DNA of 64,000 bases from Methylophaga sp. (GTDB lineage: Bacteria; Pseudomonadota; Gammaproteobacteria; Nitrosococcales; Methylophagaceae), in the NCBI GenBank assembly GCA_011053005.1, contig DRHW01000019.1, positions 1 to 64,000 of the forward strand, given 5' to 3'. Under the pieces are notes generated by a model. The model saw nothing but the letters and a program-made list of their open reading frames with translations, did not search any database and was not told where the DNA came from. The translations under genes were made by a program, and so were the position numbers. Each line of letters opens with the position of its first letter. The stretch's first letter is position 1. Below are positions 1 to 7,535 of the stretch, one piece after another.

Positions 1-449
1 ACACCTCGTGTTTGTAATAAGGCTACATTTTGTTGGGTTGCTGGGTTTTCCCACATCTTATTATTCATAGCTGGCGCAATAACAAGTGGGGACTCACTCG
101 CTAAACATAGCGCAGCCAGTATGTCATCAGCACGTCCATGCGCTAACCGAGCAATCGTATCGGCGCTTGCTGGTGCAATCAAAATCCAATCTGCCCAACG
201 TGCTAATTTAATATGCCCCATAGCTGATTCTTGATCGGCATCTAATAATTCTAGCGCAACAGGATGACCGCTCAATGTTTGCAAGGTAAGTGGCGTAATA
301 AATTCGCATGCACCTTTAGTCATTACCACACGTAATTCGGCGCCTGCATCAATTAAACGGCGAACTAAGTCTGCTGATTTATAAGCGGCAATGCTACCAG
401 TGACACCTAAAACTATTTTTGTACCATGCAGCACATTGTTATTCATCAT
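1..449 (-). CDS. coaBC: Bifunctional phosphopantothenoylcysteine decarboxylase/ligase, N-terminal part (runs off the window)
   Basis: CoaBC makes 4'-phosphopantetheine from 4'-phosphopantothenate plus cysteine in coenzyme A synthesis. Only about 149 N-terminal residues of the FMN-dependent decarboxylase (CoaC, flavoprotein fold) lie in the window; the rest is beyond the left edge. Visible are the glycine-rich flavin-binding start ([18 protein letters not shown]), the segment [18 protein letters not shown], and the substrate-binding PAMNNKMW stretch containing the conserved Asn. The start at 449 overlaps the stop of the upstream yihY by 4 nt (ATGA), implying translational coupling; a second in-frame ATG follows directly at 446. 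The family assignment is firm. Confidence 0.93.
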   Translation of the reverse strand, partial: MMNNNVLHGTKIVLGVTGSIAAYKSADLVRRLIDAGAELRVVMTKGACEFITPLTLQTLSGHPVALELLDADQESAMGHIKLARWADWILIAPASADTIARLAHGRADDILAALCLASESPLVIAPAMNNKMWENPATQQNVALLQTRG

Positions 450-1774
450 AGCTTACCCAGTGCTAAGTCACGTAAAGTCAGGTCCGCCAACACGCTATTT
501 TGGGCCGCCGCTAATTGCTGTAAAAGCTGGTCAACCGATGGTTCAACAAGGCTTTTAATCGGTAAAGAACGAGACTCTTCAGCACTGCGTAGACAATTTA
601 AAATCATACTGACTTTAATCGAAGAGATATCTTGTGCCGGCACATAACTTGGGCAGTCCCCAGAAAGTTCAGCTAGTAAGCCGCCTTCAACCAAAGTCAT
701 TAATAAATCCTCAAGAATCGAAGTGAGTAATCCTGTTTCTTGTTCTAAATCTTGCTGACTAAATGCAGGTTGATGCCGACAAAATCGTCTCCCAATAACC
801 GCCATCAGCCAGAGACCTTCTTTTTCTCTTTGACGAGGGCTTAATTCATAGGGTTTGTCACCTAATTGAACGAGTTTTGGATGTTGCAAATAAAAAGCCA
901 CCAGCGAACCCGTTAATAAAATAAGCCAAGCTAAATACAACCAAATCATAAAGAAAAATAGCACCGCAAAACTGGAATAAATAGCGGTGTAACTTGATGA
1001 TGAAGCGACAAAATTAGCAAATAAGGTGCCTAACGTTACCCACAAAACACCTGCAACAGTGGCACCTGCAAGCGCTGGCCCCAATTTAACTCGCGTATTA
1101 GGAATGAATTTATATAAGAAGGTAAAGGCCAGAATGATCATGAAATATGGCACCAACTTACTGAGTATGACTAACAAGGTGCCAAACGGCTCGATCGACT
1201 GTAAATATTGAATAGCGCTGTTATTTAAAACGGTTGCAGCAATGCCAAGCCCTGTAAATATCAAAAGTGGGCCAATCATGACCACGCTGAGATAATCGGT
1301 AAATCTGCGAGCCAATGTTCTTGATCGCTTTACTCGCCACACAAAGTTAAAGGCATTTTCTACTTTTTGCACTAAAGAGATGATCGTATAAAACAACATG
1401 GCGACGCCTAACGATCCTAATAGACCCACTTTAACGTTTTCAACAAACCCAATAATACTGACGGTTATTTCTTGGCCACGCGCGCCCAAAGGTTCAAATA
1501 TGCTTAATAAAACAGGCTCAATTTGATTGTGCACACCAAAGGCTTTTAAAACGGAAAAAGCCACGGCAATCAGCGGTACTAATGATAATAAAGTGGTATA
1601 TACAAGACTCATCGCCCGAAGATTTAAATCACCGGTCGCCAACTCCCGCACCATAATGTAAGTGACACGTAGCCAGTTAATAAGAAAACGCATCAATAAA
1701 TGCGATTTTTCAGGTAATTCGTGCCATAACGACACCTTAAAAAAGGTGGTTAATTTCGATATTAAATCGGTCAT
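446..1774 (-). CDS. yihY: YihY/BrkB-family inner membrane protein (UPF0761)
   Basis: A 442-residue polytopic membrane protein. After a short cytoplasmic N-terminus, about six hydrophobic segments fill residues 45-300, with the family-typical stretches [16 protein letters not shown] and [20 protein letters not shown]. The last 130 residues are soluble and resemble a winged-helix-like tail, as in the longer members of this family. The family was once called RNase BN by mistake; its true function is unsettled, so no activity is claimed. It is followed by coaBC with a 4-nt overlap. It lies 44 nt from the end of nif3 on the same strand, so the three may be co-transcribed. Confidence 0.88.
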   Translation of the reverse strand: MTDLISKLTTFFKVSLWHELPEKSHLLMRFLINWLRVTYIMVRELATGDLNLRAMSLVYTTLLSLVPLIAVAFSVLKAFGVHNQIEPVLLSIFEPLGARGQEITVSIIGFVENVKVGLLGSLGVAMLFYTIISLVQKVENAFNFVWRVKRSRTLARRFTDYLSVVMIGPLLIFTGLGIAATVLNNSAIQYLQSIEPFGTLLVILSKLVPYFMIILAFTFLYKFIPNTRVKLGPALAGATVAGVLWVTLGTLFANFVASSSSYTAIYSSFAVLFFFMIWLYLAWLILLTGSLVAFYLQHPKLVQLGDKPYELSPRQREKEGLWLMAVIGRRFCRHQPAFSQQDLEQETGLLTSILEDLLMTLVEGGLLAELSGDCPSYVPAQDISSIKVSMILNCLRSAEESRSLPIKSLVEPSVDQLLQQLAAAQNSVLADLTLRDLALGKL

Positions 1775-1818
1775 TGCATGCTCACAACATTGGAATTAGT
1801 CGATAGATAGCCATAATT

Positions 1819-2577
1819 CTATACTGGATTATCAATATCTATAAATTGATGTTGAATATCAAACTGCTGAGCAAGATGTTCGCCCAAGGCCTTTACGCCA
1901 TAACGCTCGGTGGCATGATGGCCTGCTGCAAAGTAATTGATACCTAATTCACGCGCTAAATGCACCGTCGGTTCTGAAATCTCACCACTTATAAATGCAT
2001 CTAGACCAAGCACTGCAGCCTGTTCAATATAGCCTTGTGCTGCTCCTGTACACCAGCCAATGGTTGTAATGGGTCGATCATGTCCTTGTATCACCATCGG
2101 TTCTCGTCCTAATGTACGACGAATTTGAGCGGTTAACTCAGCGACGGATTTAGGTTCATTTAAACAACCACACAATGCGATCGCTGGATCGCCAGTTCCT
2201 GAAATACGACCATCAGTTTCTAAATCAAGCAATCGAGCCAACTGCGCATTATTACCTAATGTTGGATGAGCATCGAGCGGTAAATGATAAGCAATTAAAT
2301 TCACATTATTCATCAATAACTGCTTCAATCGACGTTGTTTAATACCCGTGACTCGCGGGTCTTCACCTCGCCAAAAATAACCATGATGAACCATTATTGT
2401 ATCGGCATCTAAATCTAGTGCAGCATCAAGCAGGTCTTGGCTTGCCGTGACTCCACTGACTATATTATTAATGTATTCCGTACCTTCAACTTGCAGGCCA
2501 TTCGGACAATAATCTTGAAACCTATTCGGCTCCAATAAAGTATCAAGATAAGATAGAAACTCAGATCGCGTTATCAT
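1819..2577 (-). CDS. Nif3-like dinuclear metal center protein (YbgI family)
   Basis: A 252-residue Nif3/YbgI family protein, a toroidal hexamer with a dinuclear metal site; its cellular role is unresolved (YbgI has been linked to GTP cyclohydrolase-like or repair functions). Metal-ligand motifs visible are MVHHGYFW near residue 75 and, at the C-terminus, ISGEISEPTVH and FAAGHHATERYG. I place the start at MITRSEFLSYLD (2577), since family members begin here. An upstream in-frame ATG at 2610 would add 11 unconserved residues. The first 94 bases of the gene, plus upstream DNA, recur almost perfectly at 5705-5854 (see repeats). The gene itself looks intact. Confidence 0.88.
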   Translation of the reverse strand: MITRSEFLSYLDTLLEPNRFQDYCPNGLQVEGTEYINNIVSGVTASQDLLDAALDLDADTIMVHHGYFWRGEDPRVTGIKQRRLKQLLMNNVNLIAYHLPLDAHPTLGNNAQLARLLDLETDGRISGTGDPAIALCGCLNEPKSVAELTAQIRRTLGREPMVIQGHDRPITTIGWCTGAAQGYIEQAAVLGLDAFISGEISEPTVHLARELGINYFAAGHHATERYGVKALGEHLAQQFDIQHQFIDIDNPV

Positions 2578-2633
2578 CAGGCTAAATTCCGACAACAATA
2601 AATTTGTCACTATAGCAAACTGGGGACCAAATA
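2484..2633. repeat. 150-bp direct repeat, left copy (nif3 5' end plus upstream)
   Basis: This block matches 5705-5854 at 149 of 150 positions (single difference A at 2551 versus G at 5772), at a constant offset of 3221 bp. It contains the first 94 bases of nif3 (start codon at 2577) and the 56 bases upstream. The identity stops sharply on the right, where 2634 onward diverges from the start of the DUF4126 gene found in the other copy. The two copies bracket the TonB-receptor gene. Confidence 0.97.
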
Positions 2634-3093
2634 ATTTATTAGTGATAAAACCATCACTTTAACCTGAATAATCGTCAATTACATGTCACGCGAACTTCAT
2701 AACTGATTAGAAAAAAATCACAACTCGAAATAAGTCAATTACTTAGCAATATAAAAACTATTTACAACCCTACGTTTCTGCCGATAAATATCAGAAAGAT
2801 ATTGGCAGCCTTGATGGCTTACACCCGCAGGTCAGCGTACTCGATAAATAATTAATCCATGGCTTAGTTCGACTTCATGCGTTGACGCCCCTATCTTCCG
2901 GCATCTTCGTCATATCACCAAGCTATCGTATCCTGAAATACGTCGATTATACGGTTGAGTTAAATTTACCATGAGAAATTTAAGGAATAATTCCTATAGG
3001 AATTATTCCTAGTCATGACTACTATCTCGATTCGATTAAAACAAGCAACAGCTACTGTTTTAATAATATATTAAAATTCAGAGAGAAAAATAA
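2634..3093. other. Intergenic region upstream of the TonB receptor
   Basis: No credible gene is visible in these 460 bases. The region begins exactly where the 150-bp direct repeat ends and leads to the receptor gene at 3094. It holds one striking element, a 28-bp perfect palindrome (2983-3010), and an AT-rich leader between the palindrome and the start codon. A weak -35-like TTGAGT lies at 2955-2960, upstream of the palindrome, but no convincing -10 is paired with it. Confidence 0.6.
2983..3010. promoter_or_regulatory. 28-bp perfect palindrome, candidate operator of the TonB receptor
   Basis: Every base pairs across the centre between 2996 and 2997; the half-site is AGGAATAATTCCTA. Each arm also contains its own near-palindrome (GGAAT-A-ATTCC), so the element is two nested inverted repeats. 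It lies 83 bp before the receptor start codon, where an operator or a promoter-overlapping site would sit. It does not look like the classical Fur box. A metal-responsive or other dimeric repressor site is inferred, not shown. Confidence 0.55.
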
Positions 3094-5256
3094 ATGACTC
3101 TAAAACCAACATTCATCAGTACGGCCATACTATTATCAGTATTGCCTATTACTTATGCAGCACAAGCCGAGGAGCAAGCGACTGCCAAAATCGAAAAATT
3201 AACAGTCACCGGTATTCTGCCGGACAAACTTGAAGCTATTGCAGGCTCATTTGATGTTATTGATGAAGAATATCTAGAGTCTCGCCGACCATTATCTATC
3301 AATGAACAACTAAGAACAGTACCGGGTGTAATGGTTGTGCCTGATGGCAGCATGAGTTTTGATTTAAACATAGGTATTCGTGGGCAGGATCCACGCCGAA
3401 GTGCAAAAACGATGGTGATGGAAGATGGTATGCCACTTCAATTAGCACCCTATACAGATCCTGTTAACCATTATGCGACGCCCTCGACTTCTGTCAGTCG
3501 TGTAGAGGTTATTAAAGGTGCAGGGCAAATTCTGTATGGCCCACAAACATTAGGTGGCGCGGTAAATTTTGTGACGAAACCTGTTCCACGAAATGGTGAA
3601 GTTGAAGGCAGTGTAACCTCACGCTTTGGTAATCAGGATTTCAGCGGTTTGCATGGTAATATCGGCTGGGGTAATGAATTAGGCGGATTCATGTTTGAAT
3701 ACTCACAAGTCCAAGGCGATGGCATTTATAACGACAGTGAATATGACGTTAAGGACTATCGTTTCAAAGGTGAATTGAGCATTACTGATCGCCAAACAAT
3801 AGGTATCAAATTAGTCCATACCAACGATCGTCGTAATCAAACTGAAAATTACTTAACCCGAGATGAATATGCAAGTGATCCCTACTCTCATCCAACGGTA
3901 GAACTCGACGAATGGGAGCAAGATCGCGATGTGGTTCAGTTAACGCATAAATTCGAAGTGAATGATAATTTCACTTTGAATTCTCAAGCTTACTACACAG
4001 ATACTTTCCGTAACGGTTTACGTGGAAGCAATAGTGGCCGATTAGTAGATGGGCAATGGGTATCACGTTTACGTAATTGTGATGCAGCAAATAGTGGTGC
4101 TGGAGCGGCCAATATCACTGAATTAGGCACCGAAGATATTAATGTTTGTGGTGGTCGTCATGCCCCTCGTCAGTATTACACTTGGGGAGCAGAAAGCAGA
4201 GCAGATTTTGGTCATACTTTATTTGGACTTCAAAATGATGCCATCATGGGTATTCGTTATCATCAAGAAACGGCTCATCGTAAACAAGTCTTTGCGACCA
4301 ATACGGCTCAACGTGAAGATTATGAGCTAGCATTACGTGAAGGTGAAGATCGTGAAGGGGCAACCCTTGATGCCTATGCATTATCTTACTATGCTCAAAA
4401 CACCAGTTATATTGGTAACTGGTCAGTAACGCCAGGTTTTCGCGTTGAAGATGTTCGTACACGAGACAGCGATGAATTCTCTTCTGACCGCGCTTCTGAT
4501 AGTTACACTGAGTTATTACCAAGCTTTGGCGTTGCTTGGAATGGCATAGCTAATACAACCATTTTTGCTGGGGTTCATAAAGGTATTTCACCTGCACGTG
4601 CTGATCGAGAGTTTAGTAGCCCCGGTGCGCGTGCTGAACCTGAAGAAAGTACCTTATTCGAATTAGGCATGAGAAGTAACTACTTCAAAGGTATTGCTGT
4701 GTCTAGCACTTTATTCCACAACAATATCGAAAATACTATTGTAGATAATGGTGGAACATTTGATAACAGTGGAGAAAGTGAGCAACAAGGTCTTGAATTA
4801 GCCGGACGTATAAACTTTGGTGATATCTATAACCAGACCAATAATATTTATTTATCAGGCGCCTATACCAACCTATGGACGGCCGAGTATAAAAAAGCAT
4901 CAGACCCAGCTAATGATGGAAATCGTATGCAGTATGCACCAAAGCACTTGATGAACATCGACTTAGGGTACGAACATACTAGTGGTATCGATGCACGCAT
5001 TGGTGCACAGCTTGTCAGTAAACAATTTGTTGATGATGAAAACACCCGCATTGAGAGTGAAAACGGTATTGAGGGTACAATCCCTAGTTACACGATTTGG
5101 AATGCAACTGTTAACTATTACATTCCGGACACCAGCGTGACCTTATTTGCTAGTGTAGAAAACTTATTTGATAAAGAGTTTTTGGTCAGCCGTAACGAAG
5201 GTAAGCTAGCGGGACGTGAACGTCTGTTCTTTGGCGGTATCACATACGACTTTTAA
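3094..5256 (+). CDS. TonB-dependent outer membrane receptor, FecA-like
   Basis: A 720-residue outer membrane receptor for energised uptake, most like ferric-citrate/siderophore receptors of the FecA type. Signal peptide at residues 1-25, ending near TYAAQAEE; TonB-box-like segment IEKLTVTG near residue 33; plug domain at about 50-165 with NEQLRTVPGVMV, GIRGQDPRRSAKTMVMEDG and VEVIKGAGQILYGPQTLGG; then a beta-barrel ending in the C-terminal aromatic GGITYDF. The ligand cannot be read from sequence; ferric citrate is inferred from the plug. The RBS is AGAGAG, with 8 nt between it and the ATG. The gene stands alone, with no FecIR or ABC-permease genes nearby, and lies inside the direct-repeat-bounded segment. 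Confidence 0.9.
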   Translation: MTLKPTFISTAILLSVLPITYAAQAEEQATAKIEKLTVTGILPDKLEAIAGSFDVIDEEYLESRRPLSINEQLRTVPGVMVVPDGSMSFDLNIGIRGQDPRRSAKTMVMEDGMPLQLAPYTDPVNHYATPSTSVSRVEVIKGAGQILYGPQTLGGAVNFVTKPVPRNGEVEGSVTSRFGNQDFSGLHGNIGWGNELGGFMFEYSQVQGDGIYNDSEYDVKDYRFKGELSITDRQTIGIKLVHTNDRRNQTENYLTRDEYASDPYSHPTVELDEWEQDRDVVQLTHKFEVNDNFTLNSQAYYTDTFRNGLRGSNSGRLVDGQWVSRLRNCDAANSGAGAANITELGTEDINVCGGRHAPRQYYTWGAESRADFGHTLFGLQNDAIMGIRYHQETAHRKQVFATNTAQREDYELALREGEDREGATLDAYALSYYAQNTSYIGNWSVTPGFRVEDVRTRDSDEFSSDRASDSYTELLPSFGVAWNGIANTTIFAGVHKGISPARADREFSSPGARAEPEESTLFELGMRSNYFKGIAVSSTLFHNNIENTIVDNGGTFDNSGESEQQGLELAGRINFGDIYNQTNNIYLSGAYTNLWTAEYKKASDPANDGNRMQYAPKHLMNIDLGYEHTSGIDARIGAQLVSKQFVDDENTRIESENGIEGTIPSYTIWNATVNYYIPDTSVTLFASVENLFDKEFLVSRNEGKLAGRERLFFGGITYDF

Positions 5257-5284
5257 GGTATTACGTTTGTAATTGCTTGAGACG

Positions 5285-5322
5285 GGAGCTAAGTACGACT
5301 GAACATCGTCGTGGTTAGCTCC
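5285..5322 (+). terminator. Hairpin after the TonB receptor
   Basis: An outer stem GGAGCTAA/TTAGCTCC encloses an inner stem ACGAC/GTCGT around a short loop, starting 28 bp after the receptor stop codon. There is no long T-run after it, so it may be a weak terminator or an mRNA-protecting structure. Confidence 0.5.
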
Positions 5323-5640
5323 ATCATTCTAGATAATGGATTAAAAAATCATAATTATCCACGTTGCTCTATTGTCTGTATTAAATCTAGTCCTAGTGAC
5401 CTAAATAAAGTCACTTAGATCAAAAATATCTTGAAAAAACGGCTTAATATCACGATTTAATAACATCTAAATATTACGACATTCATTGCCCTTGTGACGA
5501 TAGTGTAGGACTCTACTCCCGTAAGTAGTCACTACTTTACATCTCTGATATATATCACTTACTACTTAAAAGCTATAAGAAGAAGGTTCTTTATCTCGCT
5601 GTAAATAACAGTGCTCACCTAAAGTAACATCTTAATCCCC
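5323..5640. other. Gene-free spacer with small inverted repeats
   Basis: No coding sequence is recognisable. Two inverted repeats are visible: AGTGAC...GTCACT at 5395-5415, and an imperfect one centred at about 5530, GTAAGTAGT-C-ACTACTTTAC at 5521-5540. They share the core AGT(G)AC/GT(C)ACT. The stretch ends where the decayed nif3 similarity begins. Confidence 0.45.
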
Positions 5641-5798
5641 AAATCCAACGCAGCATCAAGCAACTCATTTCTTTACCTTACCCCTATATTTAATGTAATC
5701 ATGACTTCAACTTGCAGGCCATTCGGACAATAATCTTGAAACCTATTCGGCTCCAATAAAGTATCAAGATAGGATAGAAACTCAGATCGCGTTATCAT
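5641..5798 (-). pseudogene. Truncated nif3 copy (5' remnant)
   Basis: The part from 5705 to 5798 copies the first 94 bases of nif3 almost exactly. From 5641 to 5704 the resemblance to nif3 (about 2411-2483) continues but is badly decayed: GCAGCATCAAGCA is shared, followed by scattered substitutions and a net loss of bases that breaks the frame. Nothing of the remaining nif3 gene follows. It is a fragment and cannot make a Nif3 protein. Confidence 0.85.
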
Positions 5799-5854
5799 CA
5801 GGCTAAATTCCGACAACAATAAATTTGTCACTATAGCAAACTGGGGACCAAATA
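5705..5854. repeat. 150-bp direct repeat, right copy
   Basis: Second copy of the block at 2484-2633, with one mismatch. Its right end abuts the DUF4126 start codon at 5857, so the upstream region of DUF4126 is entirely repeat sequence. This makes it likely that nif3 and DUF4126 were once divergently adjacent neighbours sharing this short intergenic DNA. Confidence 0.97.
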
Positions 5855-5856
5855 CT

Positions 5857-6531
5857 ATGGAAGCAGTTAATATCATCGCACTCAGCATGGGTGCCGCATG
5901 GGCGAGTGGCATTAATCTTTATGCAACTATTGTCATGCTCGGCTATATGGGAATGACAGGAAATATAGATCTTCCGCCTGGTTTAGAAGTCCTTTCTGAT
6001 CCTATGGTGATGGGTGCAGCAGCCGTGATGTATTGCGTAGAGTTTTTTGCTGACAAGGTGCCTGGCGTAGATTCTGGCTGGGATACACTTCATACTTTTA
6101 TTCGTATTCCTGCTGGCGCGATGTTGGCCGCTGGAGCAATAGGAGATGTCACCCCCGCATTAGAACTCACTACAGCAATATTAGGTGGTGCTTTAGCGGC
6201 TGGTAGTCATGCGACAAAGGCTGGAACGCGTCTATTGATCAATACTTCACCCGAACCCGTCAGCAATTGGACAGCATCGATCACTGAGGATTTATTAGTC
6301 ATAGGTGGATTATGGACAGCGCTCAATCACCCGACCATTTTCATTGTCAGTTTAATCGTCTTTATTATTTTGATGGTGTTGCTATTGCCACGTTTGTGGC
6401 GCTTGCTGAAAAAAGTCTTTCAACGTGTAGGAAGTTGGTTTGGACTGTGTGATGCCCCGCCTGTGATACCCATGCCGAGCGCACCGCTTATAGACAATGT
6501 GATTGAACAATCGAATAAATCTAAGCTTTAG
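5857..6531 (+). CDS. DUF4126-family membrane protein
   Basis: A 224-residue integral membrane protein recognisable as DUF4126 by GAAWASGINLYATI near the N-terminus, VEFFADKVPGVDSGWDTLHTFIR near residue 72, and GSHATKAGTRLLINTSPEP near 125. It has about five hydrophobic segments and a basic cytoplasmic tail after residue 185. The family has no established function. Its last 11 bases overlap the end of the convergent cheR gene. The start codon lies 3 bp after the direct repeat; the SD is weak (GGGGA about 10 nt upstream). Confidence 0.85.
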   Translation: MEAVNIIALSMGAAWASGINLYATIVMLGYMGMTGNIDLPPGLEVLSDPMVMGAAAVMYCVEFFADKVPGVDSGWDTLHTFIRIPAGAMLAAGAIGDVTPALELTTAILGGALAAGSHATKAGTRLLINTSPEPVSNWTASITEDLLVIGGLWTALNHPTIFIVSLIVFIILMVLLLPRLWRLLKKVFQRVGSWFGLCDAPPVIPMPSAPLIDNVIEQSNKSKL

Positions 6532-7363
6532 TTTTTAAACGGTAAAATACGCCGTGGGGACTACGGATCATTTCAAACGCATCGGTATAACCATTTATGG
6601 TTTCCGATGCACCAAGAAATAAATAACCACCTGGATTCAACGCTAAGGCCATGCGGTTTAAAATATCTGTTTTGCGTTCTGCAGAGAAATAAATCAACAC
6701 ATTACGACAAAAAATAATATCGAATTTACCTAATGAGGTATAGCTTGCCAATAAATTTTGTTGATTAAAGTTGACCCGCCGAATAATCTCATCAGTGACT
6801 CGCCAGCGATCACCAATAGATTTAAAAAACTGCTTTTTACGCTCACCGGTTAAACCGCGACCCAAAATAATCTCATCATATTCCGCTTGTTTTGCGGTTG
6901 CTAACATACTCATCGAAATATCTGTCGCGACTATCTGAGCATTACTCAACACGCTAGAAGAGGTCTTTGCCTGATATTCACTGAGAGCAATACTAATCGT
7001 ATAAGGTTCTTGTCCTGACGAACAGGCTGATGACCAAATCCGACATTGCCTTTTGCTCGCTTTATCTAGACTAGGAAAGACTTCTTTAGCCAGTATTTCA
7101 AATGGACTTTGATCACGAAACCACGATGTTTCATTGGTTGTCATCGCGTCAATCACCGCATCTCTCAAATGTCGTGGTTGTCTGATTTCAATGGCTTTCA
7201 GCAATGCTGAAACAGAAGGAATATTTTCATCACGCAGCAATTTTGTCAGCCGACTTGTAATTAAATATTGCTTACCTTCACCCAATAAAATGCCACAAGC
7301 CTGCTCAAGGAACAGTTTGAACTGATCATAATCTTGGGGAGAAATATTGCCTACTTTATCCAT
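6521..7363 (-). CDS. CheR-type protein-glutamate O-methyltransferase, orphan
   Basis: A 280-residue chemoreceptor methyltransferase using S-adenosylmethionine to methylate receptor glutamates. The CheR N-terminal helical domain (1-80) ends in NETSWFRD (77-84). The SAM-binding domain has SSACSSGQEPYT (111-122) and the family hallmark FCRNVLIYF (218-226). Length and motifs are complete. No receptor, cheA or cheB gene is in the window, so its partner is encoded elsewhere, or it acts on another surface-signalling pathway. It overlaps the convergent DUF4126 gene by 11 bp and diverges from the DUF1631 gene. Confidence 0.92.
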   Translation of the reverse strand: MDKVGNISPQDYDQFKLFLEQACGILLGEGKQYLITSRLTKLLRDENIPSVSALLKAIEIRQPRHLRDAVIDAMTTNETSWFRDQSPFEILAKEVFPSLDKASKRQCRIWSSACSSGQEPYTISIALSEYQAKTSSSVLSNAQIVATDISMSMLATAKQAEYDEIILGRGLTGERKKQFFKSIGDRWRVTDEIIRRVNFNQQNLLASYTSLGKFDIIFCRNVLIYFSAERKTDILNRMALALNPGGYLFLGASETINGYTDAFEMIRSPHGVFYRLKTKA

Positions 7364-7535
7364 ATTCAGTTAATTATCGTTCCCATTTTCCTACTTAAAT
7401 CACACTAGTACATCAATTTACTATATACAATATAATGTACGAAATTTAGCCACGCTAATCTAGTTAAACGTGGATTGATCATAATATGCGGCTTATCAAC
7501 AAAATCAATTTACATGTATTTAAGAGATAATGACT

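Noticed and set aside
4244-4522. A 92-codon minus-strand frame inside the TonB receptor
   Set aside because: It is antisense to a well-conserved beta-barrel coding region, shows no domain or signal and has atypical residue content for a protein.
3094-5256. fecA as a firm gene name
   Set aside because: The plug resembles FecA-type receptors, but the ligand cannot be read from sequence and no FecIR or FecBCDE genes accompany it.
2631-5704. Insertion sequence carrying the TonB receptor
   Set aside because: No transposase, no terminal inverted repeats, and a 150-bp direct repeat is far too long for a target-site duplication.
5673-5912. A 79-codon minus-strand frame resembling the Nif3 N-terminus
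   Set aside because: Its first part runs backward through the DUF4126 gene and its second part is the truncated nif3 copy; it lacks all metal-site motifs and is a remnant, not a gene.
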